Assembly (NCBI GenBank): GCA_965202745.1
Contig: CBDBCB010000019.1
Location: forward strand, 186,001-250,000
Direction of reading: 5' to 3'
Source: JACKII01 sp965202745
GTDB lineage: Bacteria > Pseudomonadota > Alphaproteobacteria > Bin95
Length of the DNA stretch: 64,000 nucleotides
The position numbers and the translations under genes are program-made. Numbering within the stretch: the first letter of the stretch is position 1; every line of letters begins with the position of its first letter. The notes under the pieces were generated by a model. It ran no database searches, was not told the DNA's origin, and saw only the letters and a list, made by a program, of their open reading frames with translations. Of the stretch, positions 1 to 8,115 are shown in pieces.

Positions 1-48
1 GGGCGAAACTCAGCTAACCAAACCATTCAACCGGCGAGGAGTGCCCTC

Positions 49-1332
49 ATGCTGCAAGACCGCTACGGTAACGATCTCTCGACGACCTCCGCCACTGCGC
101 GCGACGCTTATGTTGAGGGCATGGACCGGTTCCTCTCCTCCGCGCCGGAAGTGGAGGAAGCCTACCAACAAGCCCTGCAAGCCGACCCCAATTTCGCCCT
201 TGCCCATCTCGGCATCACCCGTAACCGGCAGGCCAATGGAGACGGCGCAGGCGGGCGTGAGGCCCTCGCCCAGGCAAGGAGCGCCGCCACTACCGCCGGC
301 CTCAGTCCGCGCGAACAGAGGCATCTGAATCAGCGCGGCCTGCTGATTGACGGCAAAGGCAGCGACGCCTACACCGCGGCCCGCGCGCACCTGATGGACC
401 ATCCCCGCGATGCTCTGGTGGCGCAGACCTGCCTCGGCGTGTTTGGCCTGATTGGCTTTAGCGGCCGGCCGGGGCGGGAGGCAGAGAACCTGTCTCTGGC
501 CGAATACCTCGCCCCCCATTTCGGCGACGACTGGTGGTTCCTCTGCATCCTGGCCTTCGCACAGATGGAAGCTCGCCAGCCCGGCCCCGCCGAGCCCAAT
601 ATCGAGCGCTCAATGGAACTGCACCCCCGCAACGCCAACGGCGCACACTATCGCGGCCACCACTATTACGAGGTGGGAGAGCGGCAAACCGGCTATGCCT
701 ACCTGAGCGACTGGCGCAAGGGCTATGACCGTCGAGGCCTGCTGCACTGCCATATCGCCTGGCACTGCGCGCTCTGGGCCATGGCGGGCGGCGGCGCGGA
801 TACCATGTGGGCCATCGCCGAAGCCGATGTGCTGCCGCAAAGTGGCGCGAAGCCAACCCTAAACGTACTGACAGACTCCGCCGCGCTGCTCTACCGCGCG
901 CAACTGGCGGGTATTGAGGTGCCGTCCAAATATTGGCAGCAAGTCAGCGATTACGCCCTCCAAACGTTCCCCAACCCGGGCATAGCCTTCGCCGACATGC
1001 ATGCCGCCGTCGCTCATGCCATGGCGGGTAACGGAGAGGCGCTAGCAAAAATCATCACCGACGCACGCGGCACTGCCGCCGATACCGTCCGTTCCGTCGC
1101 TGAGGGCTTCAAGGCGCTGGCAGCGCAGGATTGGGCCGCAGCCATCGCCTCTCTGACCTCCATCATGGCGGAGTACGAACGCCTGGGCGGCAGCCATGCC
1201 CAGCGCGATCTGGTTGAACACGCGCTTGCCGGCACCCTGCTGCGCGCTGGAAAGTCCGATGAGGCAATTCGTCTGATCGCCATGCCTCGCCCTCACACCC
1301 GCATGTCCAGCGCGATTGCCGGGCTTCACTAG
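49..1332 (+). CDS. TTC38-like tetratricopeptide repeat protein
   Basis: A 427-residue soluble protein resembling the TTC38 (tetratricopeptide repeat protein 38) family. It is rich in alanine helices with TPR-like pairs, for example a repeat around residues 38-60 ending in a PNFALAHLG motif and another around 185-210 with the HYRGHHYYE segment. The HYRGHHYYE and HCHIAWH stretches, near residues 205 and 235, are typical of TTC38 relatives. TPR proteins scaffold protein-protein contacts; no catalytic motif is visible and no substrate can be named. A GAGGAG-type Shine-Dalgarno lies 8-12 bases before the ATG at 49, which supports this start. No signal peptide is seen, so a cytoplasmic location is likely. 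The next gene is 226 bases away on the same strand, with no evidence of an operon. Family call fairly sure; role unknown. Confidence 0.75.
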   Translation: MLQDRYGNDLSTTSATARDAYVEGMDRFLSSAPEVEEAYQQALQADPNFALAHLGITRNRQANGDGAGGREALAQARSAATTAGLSPREQRHLNQRGLLIDGKGSDAYTAARAHLMDHPRDALVAQTCLGVFGLIGFSGRPGREAENLSLAEYLAPHFGDDWWFLCILAFAQMEARQPGPAEPNIERSMELHPRNANGAHYRGHHYYEVGERQTGYAYLSDWRKGYDRRGLLHCHIAWHCALWAMAGGGADTMWAIAEADVLPQSGAKPTLNVLTDSAALLYRAQLAGIEVPSKYWQQVSDYALQTFPNPGIAFADMHAAVAHAMAGNGEALAKIITDARGTAADTVRSVAEGFKALAAQDWAAAIASLTSIMAEYERLGGSHAQRDLVEHALAGTLLRAGKSDEAIRLIAMPRPHTRMSSAIAGLH

Positions 1333-1558
1333 GGAAAACCCGGAAAAATAGCCAGACCCAAGTGGTTTCACCCCCGTTAGGCCGTTAGTTCCCCCCTGGC
1401 CTGTGAAATAGTTCACTTTGTCATCCCCGCGATCATGCTGTTTTCATTTACAGTACGTTAACTACGTTGCGGTGATTGTAAGGTGGCTGCCGACGATGAG
1501 AGGGACCTCGACATCGACGGACAGAGGTCACGCTCTTTAGGACAAGGAACTATCCCAG

Positions 1559-2644
1559 ATGGTAGGCGAGGTTATCTCTCACGAGTTAGAGGCTGTTCGG
1601 CCCTTTTTCGATGCTGCCTACTACCTTCATCACAACGGAGACGTAGCAGAAGCAGGCGTCGATCCGCTTGAGCACTACATGGTTTATGGCTGGCGCGAGG
1701 GCCGCAATCCCAGCTCCAGTTTTTCGACCAACTACTATCTCGGCACCAACCAGGATATTCGTGACGCTGGGGTTGAACCGTTTGTCCACTATTGCCAGTA
1801 TGGACGCCTGGAGAAGCGCGAGGGCGCGCCTTACTACGTAGGCCAGTCAGAAAGTTTCCGCCCATTGGTTAGCGTCATTATACCGAATTTTAACCACGCC
1901 CAATTTTTGGCGGAACGGCTCCGCTCTATTGCAGCGCAGACCTATAGCAACATTGAATTGATTGTTTTGAATGACTGCTCAACTGACAACAGTGTCGACG
2001 TCATACACACACTAATTGAATCGATCTGTATTCCCGTCATCACCAAATTCAATACCGAAAATTCCGACAATGTTTTTGCGCAATGGCAACGCGGCATCGA
2101 AATGGCCACGGGCGACTACGTTTGGATCTGCGAGAGCGACGATACCTGCGAACCGGACTTTTTGGAACGGACAGTTCCGCAGTTCGCCGACCGCTCTGTG
2201 ATGCTGACCTTCGGCAATATTCAGTTCTGCGACAGTGATGGCAATCAGATGTCCGGCATGGATGGCTTCCGGGAACTCTCCGAGCCCGGCATCTGGGCCG
2301 ATACGATAAAGCGGCCCGCGCATGAGTGGTTTTGTGGAGCATTTGGCGTCAACAATGTGGTGGCAAACGTTGGTGGTTGTGTGTTCCGCAAAGGCCGCAT
2401 CAGCCAGGAAATCTTTGACCAGGCCAAAACATTTAAATTTGCTGGCGACTGGTATCTCTATTCCCAAATCATTGCCGGCGGACAAATGTGCTACGTGCCG
2501 GAGGCCAGAGCCTATTTCCGCCAGCACCAGCGCAACACCTCCGCCTCCAACTTCAACGAGATGTACTATTGTGAGGAGCTCTGGCGCCTCCTGAACCATC
2601 ATGTCGACCTTTGGAGCTATGGCCGAAAGTTGGTGACGGCTTGA
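1559..2644 (+). pseudogene. GT2 family glycosyltransferase, 3' end cut off by an IS
   Basis: Family 2 (GT-A fold) glycosyltransferase, expected to move a sugar from a nucleotide-sugar onto a surface polysaccharide or protein. Residues about 15-90 carry two FDAAYYL/FSTNYYL-type motifs followed by HYMVYGWREGR, a module often placed before GT2 domains in rhizobial-type glycosyltransferases. The GT2 core starts at PLVSVIIPNFN (near residue 103), with VLNDCSTDNS and a WICESDD motif that would bind the metal-nucleotide. The left terminal inverted repeat of the IS begins at 2613, so only about 351 native codons remain and the last ten codons plus the TGA come from the IS. An AAGGA box stands upstream of the ATG. 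It was probably longer and may be non-functional now, although the catalytic core is complete. Its missing end is not found on the other side of the IS. Confidence 0.8.
2613..2636 (+). repeat. IS left terminal inverted repeat
   Basis: Begins GGAGCTATGG and ends TTGGTGA. It pairs with 3938-3961 at 17 of 24 positions; the innermost part (TTGGTGA against TCACCAA) is perfect. It sits 9 bases outside the transposase stop codon. Confidence 0.75.
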
Positions 2645-3868
2645 TCAGGCGGCGTTTTGCATTTGTTTGATCCCGTCGATGAATGCAATGCCCTGGATTA
2701 TCCCAGGCATGCGATTTGCGCCGTCGCGCTTTCGCCATTTGCCCTGCGCTGACATCAGGAGCCTGACCGCCATGGCGAGGGCGGTCTTTCGGCTCAGACA
2801 GCCTTTGGTTTTACCTGTCCGGTGACATACCGTCGCGAAGGCGCTTTCGATGGGATGGGTGGTTCTGATGTGTTTCCACTGTTCTGCCGGGAAATCATAG
2901 AAGGCCAGCAGCACGTCACGGTCTTTGATCCATTTGGCTACCGCTTGTTCGTCTTTCACGCCGTAGGTCTCGATGAAGAAATCGCAGGCCGCCATGGCTT
3001 CGGCCTTCGTCTCTGCCTGCCAGATGTCGTGCAGGGGGCCTTTGGCTTTCGCTTGCACCGATTGGGGCATTGCCTTCAGCCCATTGCCGGTTTTATGGAA
3101 CCAGCAGCGCTGTTCTGCGGTCGCGCCGAAGACCGCGCGAAGGGCGGCCCAGAAGCCCAGTGCACCGTCGCCTACCGCGAGATCGGGCGCGTGATTGAGG
3201 CCGCGCCGCTTGAGGTCGAGCAGGAGCGCGCGCCAGCTTTGGGTCCTTTCGCGATAGCCGTCGGTCAGCCCCAGTATCTCCTTTCGGCCCCATTCATCCG
3301 CGCCGAGCAGCACCAGAACACATTGCTTTTCTTCCATCCTTGGCTGGAAATAGACGCCATCCGCCCAGACATAGACGATGCGCCGGGCGCTGAGATCGCG
3401 CTTCTGCCAGCGGTCGTACTCCTCCCACCAATCGGACTTCAGCCGCGAGATGGTGGGGGACGACAGGCCCGCCGCGTTCGGCCCGAGCAGCGCGGCCAAG
3501 GCCGCCTGAAAATCGCCCGTGGAAATGCCGTTGAGGGAAAGCCAGGGCAGTAAGTCCTCGACGGACTTCGCCTTGCGCAGATACGGCGGCAGGATCGAAG
3601 AAGAGAACCGACCCTTCTCAGCCTGCCGATCACGATCCCGCCCGCGTGGCCCTTTCACGGGCACTGGGCCAATCCCGGTCATTCCCTCTCGTTCTGGCAG
3701 GTGAGCGTGACGAACGACCCGCGCGGGGCCCTCGGGCGTCGTCTCATTGGAAAATGGCGCAAGCCATGCGCTCCACTCAGCTTCAAGCGCTTGCTCGATC
3801 AACTGCCGCGCCCCGGAACGGATCAAATCCGTCAGCGGATCGGCGGAAAATCCCTTGGGATGGGGCAA
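2645..3868 (-). CDS. IS256-family (Mutator-like) transposase
   Basis: A 407-residue DDE transposase that catalyses cut and joining of its own element. The Mutator-type catalytic triad is visible: D in VWADGVYF (about residue 170), D in AVGDGAL (about residue 235) and E in HPIESAFA (about residue 342), followed by a basic C-terminal segment. The length is normal for the family and there is no internal stop, so the enzyme could be active. The start is a TTG, with an AAAGG box about 10 bases before it; no better in-frame ATG exists nearby. A long open frame on the opposite strand (2822-3553) is a shadow of this gene. Confidence 0.9.
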   Translation of the reverse strand: MPHPKGFSADPLTDLIRSGARQLIEQALEAEWSAWLAPFSNETTPEGPARVVRHAHLPEREGMTGIGPVPVKGPRGRDRDRQAEKGRFSSSILPPYLRKAKSVEDLLPWLSLNGISTGDFQAALAALLGPNAAGLSSPTISRLKSDWWEEYDRWQKRDLSARRIVYVWADGVYFQPRMEEKQCVLVLLGADEWGRKEILGLTDGYRERTQSWRALLLDLKRRGLNHAPDLAVGDGALGFWAALRAVFGATAEQRCWFHKTGNGLKAMPQSVQAKAKGPLHDIWQAETKAEAMAACDFFIETYGVKDEQAVAKWIKDRDVLLAFYDFPAEQWKHIRTTHPIESAFATVCHRTGKTKGCLSRKTALAMAVRLLMSAQGKWRKRDGANRMPGIIQGIAFIDGIKQMQNAA

Positions 3869-3937
3869 CGCATAGCCTTTTCTCGGCGAGAATTGCGGCG
3901 CGGGAACAACGCCATGATATGCCGCCCCTCAGGACAA

Positions 3938-3961
3938 TCACCAACTGTCAACTGTTTCTCC
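3938..3961 (-). repeat. IS right terminal inverted repeat
   Basis: Reads TCACCAACTG inward and ends TTTCTCC at the outer edge. Partner of 2613-2636. Located 70 bases upstream of the transposase start, the usual place for the promoter-proximal end. Confidence 0.75.
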
Positions 3962-4477
3962 ACCGTGATCTATGACCAGGTCATCCCCTTCACCATCGGC
4001 CTGAAAGACCAGACGACGGGCAAGACCGACCCCAACAACCAGATCACCGGCGCGCTACAGAGCCGCGTGATCAAGGCCAAGAGCACAGGCAACTATATAT
4101 TCTCCTACCGCTTCCGCGACCTTGTCTTCACCTATCCGCCGAACGTACAGCCGCAGTTCATCGAGTTCGTACAGCTGGATGACTACGACAAGAGCTTCTT
4201 CCCGCTGGAGGTGTTCAATATCGATCCCGCCCAGAACCTTGGTAGCGAGACCTGGGGGCCTATCAGCACCATCGCGCCGTCAGGCATTCCCTATGCGATC
4301 TACTTCCACGGGGCCTCCTACTTCACCAAGCCGGACGGCACCACCTGGGTCGAGTTCCTGACCAAGGCGACCAAGTTCAAGACCGGCAAGTATCTGTTCC
4401 TCTCGCCCAGCATCACCAGCACCGGCCACGCCAATACGGAGGCCACCCTGGACGGCGTCGCCATCCCGGCGAAGTAG
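3962..4477 (+). pseudogene. 3' fragment of an unrecognised gene
   Basis: An open frame of about 171 codons that enters from the right end of the IS without any start codon of its own. The peptide is rich in aromatic and beta-forming residues (IPFTIGLKD, YIFSYRFRDLVF, WVEFLTKATKFKTGKYLFLS), which suggests a beta-sandwich or a secreted/structural protein, but I do not recognise the family. It ends with TAG three bases before the convergent stop of the sulfatase gene. The 5' part appears to have been lost during the IS-associated rearrangement. Function unknown. Confidence 0.5.
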
Positions 4478-4480
4478 GTT

Positions 4481-6076
4481 TTACTTGCCTTCCGGTCCCC
4501 AATAGCCGCGGTAGATGCCGCGGCTCTGGGTGCTCTTCTCGCCTGCCGTCGCCATGATGCGGGCGTCGGTGCGGGTGACGCGGAGCTTGCGGCGGCGGAA
4601 CCAGCGGAACAGCCGCTCCCGCATCTCTGCCATCACCGCAGCATGGGCAGGGTCGCTGCCGAGGTCGTTCTGCTCAGCATAGTCGGCCTGAAGGTCGAAC
4701 AAGTGCGCCGGGAAGTGCTCCCAGAAGACGTACTTCCAGCGGGCCGTGCGCACCATATAGCCCTTGGCCTCTGACGGCGGGATGCCGAGGTCGATGCGGG
4801 CGTCGCGCATGGAATAGTCGATCTCAGAGAACACCTCGTCCTTCCAGTCCGCACCGTCGCCCTCGAACAGCAGCGGCTGAAGCGACTGCCCCTCCAGCCA
4901 GTGCATGGCTGGCTGGCCGCCCAGCGCCTCGACGAAGGTCGGGATCAGGTCCACTCCCTCCATCAATGCGCCCAGATGCTGGCCGCGGGTCGCATCCGCC
5001 TCGCCCCGAGGGTCATAGACGATCATCGGAATGCGCACGCTTTCCTCGTGCAGCAGTTCTTTCTCCCCCAGGTAGTGGTCACCCAAATAGTCGCCATGGT
5101 CGCTGGTGAAGGCGATCATGGTGTTGTCCATCAGGCCGCGCGCCTCCATGAATTCCCAGAGTCGCCCCAGATGGTCGTCGACCTCTCGGATCAGGCCCAT
5201 ATAGGCCGGGATGACATGCTCCCGCACCTCTGGCTTGGCGAAGGTCGCGCTGTCGCCATGCTGCATGAAAGCCGCATGCACGGCATAGGGCTGCTCCCGC
5301 TCCGCATTGCCCTGGTTCAAGGGCAGCAGATGCTCTTTCCCGTACATGTTGTGGTAGGGCGCGGGTGCGACGTAGGGCCAGTGCGGCTTGATGTAGGACA
5401 GGTGAATGCACCAGGGTTCCCCGTCCAGTTCCTCCATGCACGCCATCGCGCGGTTGGTCATATAGGCTGTTTCGGAGTGCTCCGCCTTCACCCTGGCCGG
5501 TAGGTGCGCCCACTTCATGTGCCAGCCCGACAGCACCTCCCCGTCCGGCCCCTCCGCCGAGTTGGCGAAGTCATGCCAGGGGTTCGGGCTGTCATAGCCC
5601 TGGTCGCGCAGCCACTGGTTATAGCGCAGGTTCGGATCGTAGGCCTCATAGGGGTGTAGACCGTCGTCCCGCTCAAACGGCTCAAAGCCCAGTTCGGAAA
5701 GGTACAGGCCCAACTCGCCCTTCGCATCGATGCCGAGCCGCTTCATGTCCTCCAGGTTCGCCGCCATGTGGGTCTTGCCGACCAACACCGTGCGCACGCC
5801 GAGCGGCTTCAGGTGGTCGCCAAGCGTCATCTCATCCACCCGCGGCGGGAAGTTGTTGTAGCCGGAGCCGAGCGTGAACGGATAACGGCCAGTGTAGAAC
5901 GACATCCGCGACGGCCCGCAGATCGGCGCCTGGCAGAACGCATGGTCGAACACCACACCCCTTGCCGCCAGCCGGTCGATATTCGGCGTCTCCAGGTGCG
6001 GATGCCCCATGCAGGAGAGGTAGTCCCACCGAAGCTGATCGCACATGATGAACAGCACGTTCTTGACCGTAGACAA
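4481..6076 (-). CDS. sulfatase / phosphonate monoester hydrolase family enzyme
   Basis: A 531-residue alkaline-phosphatase-superfamily hydrolase. The formylglycine signature C-G-P-S-R is at residues 53-57, followed by MSFYTGRYP, and the first metal ligand lies in MCDQLRWD near residue 13. A second metal-site motif, FTSDHGDYLGDH, lies near residue 325. The CGPSR form and total length resemble phosphonate monoester hydrolases and choline-sulfatase relatives, so the substrate could be a sulfate ester or a phosphonate monoester. A formylglycine-generating enzyme would be needed and is not in this window. The start is TTG at 6076 with GAGGAG 8 bases upstream; an ATG two codons earlier is in another frame. 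No signal peptide is seen, so a cytoplasmic enzyme is likely. A short dyad and a phased repeat array lie just upstream. Confidence 0.88.
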   Translation of the reverse strand: MSTVKNVLFIMCDQLRWDYLSCMGHPHLETPNIDRLAARGVVFDHAFCQAPICGPSRMSFYTGRYPFTLGSGYNNFPPRVDEMTLGDHLKPLGVRTVLVGKTHMAANLEDMKRLGIDAKGELGLYLSELGFEPFERDDGLHPYEAYDPNLRYNQWLRDQGYDSPNPWHDFANSAEGPDGEVLSGWHMKWAHLPARVKAEHSETAYMTNRAMACMEELDGEPWCIHLSYIKPHWPYVAPAPYHNMYGKEHLLPLNQGNAEREQPYAVHAAFMQHGDSATFAKPEVREHVIPAYMGLIREVDDHLGRLWEFMEARGLMDNTMIAFTSDHGDYLGDHYLGEKELLHEESVRIPMIVYDPRGEADATRGQHLGALMEGVDLIPTFVEALGGQPAMHWLEGQSLQPLLFEGDGADWKDEVFSEIDYSMRDARIDLGIPPSEAKGYMVRTARWKYVFWEHFPAHLFDLQADYAEQNDLGSDPAHAAVMAEMRERLFRWFRRRKLRVTRTDARIMATAGEKSTQSRGIYRGYWGPEGK

Positions 6077-6112
6077 GGCACCATCTCCTCAAAATCAATA
6101 CTATGTTAGGGT

Positions 6113-6129
6113 ATTTCCGGTGCGGAAAT
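6113..6129. promoter_or_regulatory. operator-like dyad upstream of the sulfatase gene
   Basis: Perfect 7-bp inverted repeat ATTTCCG - GTG - CGGAAAT, centred about 45 bases before the sulfatase TTG start. The size and place fit a repressor site, but no regulator gene is adjacent, so this is only a candidate. Confidence 0.35.
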
Positions 6130-6134
6130 TCCGC

Positions 6135-6252
6135 CTAAACTTTTGTAAGCAAAACTAAACAAAACTAAATATTTTGGGCCTGAAAAGTTTAGCTGCGGTT
6201 TAGGTCCGGTTTATCGCAAGTTTAGGTGATGCTAAGCCTGGGTTTATCCCAA
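6135..6252. repeat. helically phased GTTTA/CTAAA repeat array, copy 1
   Basis: The right arm has six GTTTA-type units starting at 6187, 6198, 6209, 6220, 6231 and 6242, exactly 11 bp apart (the fifth reads GCTAAG). The left arm has the inverted motif CTAAAC/T at 6135, 6155 and 6165, spaced by multiples of 10 bp. A second copy with the same architecture is at 55406-55519, and blocks such as GTTTAGCTG and CTAAACTTTT are shared. There is no open frame in it. It lies directly upstream of the sulfatase gene. One-turn spacing suggests cooperative protein binding on one DNA face or bent DNA; I know of no named family that matches. Confidence 0.7.
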
Positions 6253-6302
6253 AGGGTCCGCTCATCCTTCCAGCACATTTCCGTCCCACACCCATTTTTC
6301 CC

Positions 6303-6366
6303 TCACCCTGAGCCTGTCGAAGGGTGTCTCGCCGCCGTAGTACAGCATGCTTCGACGGGCTCGGCA
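6303..6366. repeat. REP-like palindrome
   Basis: Imperfect inverted repeat with arms around CTGAGCCTGTCGAAG (6308-6322) and CTTCGACGGGCTCGG (6350-6364). It belongs to the same family as the palindrome at 8005-8059. Such CTGAGC-TGTCGAAG elements are common between genes in alphaproteobacteria. It lies in the gap between the sulfatase start and the RidA stop. Confidence 0.75.
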
Positions 6367-6429
6367 TGAAGCGGCCTCTGCTAACCTAGATAGGTACGAG
6401 CTCGGCCAGGAAAAAGGCTAATTTTCCTA

Positions 6430-6819
6430 TTATGAAATCACCGCGTGCGCCTCAATCTCGACCATCGCCCCTTCGGCGAGCAGGCCGAAGACCTCCACCA
6501 GCGTAATCGCCGGGAAGTGCCGCCCCAGCGTCGCCTTCCAGGCATCGCCCAGCGCCCGGCCCGCGTGCCGGTATTCTGCAATCGAGGTCACAAACCAGGT
6601 CAGCTTGACGATATCCGTCGGCTGCGCGCGCGCTTCCGCAATAATCGCGATACAGTTGGCCAGCGCCTGCTCACACTGGGCGGCGAAGCCTTCTGTCATC
6701 TCGCCCGTCACTTGATCGACGCCGACCTGACCGGCCACAAACACGTGCCGCCCGTCCGCCGCCGTGCCGTTCGAAAAACCTGGCGGGCACTTCCAGCCGT
6801 CCGGTTGCAATTTCTGCAT
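6430..6819 (-). CDS. RidA/YjgF family protein
   Basis: A 129-residue member of the RidA (YjgF/YER057c/UK114) family, whose canonical role is hydrolysis of reactive enamine/imine intermediates; many paralogues serve in specific catabolic pathways. Seen here: the FVAGQVGVD strand near residue 27, the AQCEQALANCIAII helix, and the C-terminal ITLVEVFGLLAEGAMVEIEAHAVI segment that normally bears the active-site Arg/Glu region. In this copy the usual R of the RIDA-type signature is not obvious, so it may belong to an Rid subgroup other than archetypal RidA. The start ATG at 6819 is preceded by GGAGGA at about 8 bases. It is divergent from the pirin gene. Confidence 0.85.
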   Translation of the reverse strand: MQKLQPDGWKCPPGFSNGTAADGRHVFVAGQVGVDQVTGEMTEGFAAQCEQALANCIAIIAEARAQPTDIVKLTWFVTSIAEYRHAGRALGDAWKATLGRHFPAITLVEVFGLLAEGAMVEIEAHAVIS

Positions 6820-6929
6820 GAGCCTATCCTCCAGTTTGATTGTTGTGTCTCGTGTACGGGAGCTTCCCGCCACCGGCAACAGACTGCCGGAGTCCCTACC
6901 TTCAGGGCTTGTTAACGAGAATACCTGCC

Positions 6930-7963
6930 ATGCCGTCCGCTCCGACCCCTGTCCTGCAAACCGTTGCCTTGCCCCAAGGCCCCTGGCCAACGCTGGACCC
7001 GTTCCTGTTCTGCGTCCATCGCCTGGACCGCTATCCCGCCGGTGACGGTTCCTTCGGCCCGAAGGGAGGCCTCTCCGGCCGCCAGATCGGCCAGGACTTC
7101 AGTGGCAAGGACGGCTGGAGCATGTATCACGGCGACCACGTCCCCGGCTTCCCGCAGCACCCGCACCGCGGCTTCGAGATGGTGACGGTCGCGCGCCAGG
7201 GCTATATCGACCATTCGGACTCGCTGGGCGCGGCGGCGCGCTTTGGCCAGGGCGACCTGCAATGGATGACGGCGGGCGCGGGCGTGGTGCACTCCGAAAT
7301 GTTCCCCCTCCTGAATGAGGGTGACGGCAACCCGATCGAACTCTTCCAGCTTTGGCTGAACCTTCCCGCCCGCAACAAAATGGCAGAGCCCCGCTTCGCC
7401 ATGTTCTGGAGCGAGACCATCCCCGCCGTGACCGAACACGACGCGGAAGGCCGCGCCGTCACTATCACCAGCTACGCCCGCCACTATCAGCTAGCCGAGC
7501 CGATGCCTGCCCCGCCGCCCGCCTCCTGGGCCGCCAACCCGGCCAATCTGGTGACGGTCTGGACGATCAAGCTCGCCCCCGGCGCGCGCTGGACTCTGCC
7601 CGCGACCGCGGCAGGCGTAAACCGCGTGCTCTATGCCTTTGGCGGCGGCAGCAGTTCGGTCGCTGGCGAGGAGTTACCGCACCGCCACGCCATGCTCCTG
7701 CAACCGACGCCGCCATTGCCATCGCCAACGGCGGCGCTGAGACAGAGATTCTGCTCCTCGAAGGCATGCCCATCGGCGAGGAAGTCGCCCAGCACGGCCC
7801 CTTCGTCATGAACAGCCGCGCCGAACTGCAAGAGGCATTCCAGGACTATCAGCGCACCCAGTTCGGCGGCTGGTCCTGGCCCTCGCACGGTCCCGTGCGC
7901 GGCCCGGCAGCCAAGCGCTTCGCCCGCCACCCCGATGGTAGTGAACAACACCCGCCGGGGTAG
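6930..7963 (+). pseudogene. pirin family protein, frameshifted
   Basis: Cupin-fold pirin. In other bacteria these are quercetin-dioxygenase-like or regulatory iron proteins. The first frame (6930 to about 7695) contains the metal-binding HPHRGFEMVT (about residue 73), the HSDSLG and the EMFPLLNEG segments, then runs through VNRVLYAFGGG. The conserved C-terminus (EILLLEGMPIGEEV, GPFVMNSRAEL, FQDYQRTQFGGWSWP) continues in the frame two bases later, up to a TAG at 7961. A one-base loss near 7690-7710 explains the break. Without it the protein would have about 344 residues, larger than the usual ~290. Either a pseudogene or a base-call error. Start ATG at 6930; the region ahead has no strong Shine-Dalgarno. 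Confidence 0.8.
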
Positions 7964-8004
7964 CCTTACGCCTGCAACGCGTCCCCCCTACACAGCCCTT
8001 CACC

Positions 8005-8059
8005 CTGAGCTTGTCGAAGGGTGCGCCCACCTTCCCGCCACATGCTTCGACAAGCTCAG
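8005..8059. repeat. REP-like perfect palindrome
   Basis: Arms CTGAGCTTGTCGAAG (8005-8019) and CTTCGACAAGCTCAG (8045-8059) are perfect 15-bp inverted repeats with a 25-bp spacer. The element sits exactly where the 5' end of the following hydrolase would be expected. An insertion or recombination at it may have removed that start. Confidence 0.85.
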
Positions 8060-8115
8060 CATTAAGGACCCTTGGGATAAAAAGCGGCCCACACATATCG
8101 AGCCGACGCGCGCCC

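Larger units (their letters stand above)
2613..3961 (-). mobile_element. IS256-family insertion sequence, 1349 bp
   Basis: Complete-looking element with one transposase gene and imperfect terminal inverted repeats of about 24 bp (17 of 24 positions match). The flanking 8 bases, CGACCTTT on the left and ACCGTGAT on the right, do not match, so no target-site duplication is visible although the family normally makes 8-9 bp duplications. The left neighbour (glycosyltransferase) has lost its 3' end and the right neighbour has lost its 5' end. Together these suggest that the element marks a deletion or rearrangement boundary rather than a fresh simple insertion. Confidence 0.85.

Noticed and set aside
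1..12. Window start (GGGCGAAACTCA) recurs near 63922
   Set aside because: Only 12 identical bases, too short to show a circular join or a long terminal repeat.
2822..3553. Long open frame opposite the IS256 transposase
   Set aside because: Its sequence is the antisense of a well-recognised transposase; no ribosome site and no family resemblance.
6242..6252. DnaA-box cluster (TTTATCCC) within the phased arrays
   Set aside because: Only the last unit of each array resembles a DnaA box and it lacks the usual TTATCCACA form; no dnaA/dnaN neighbourhood.
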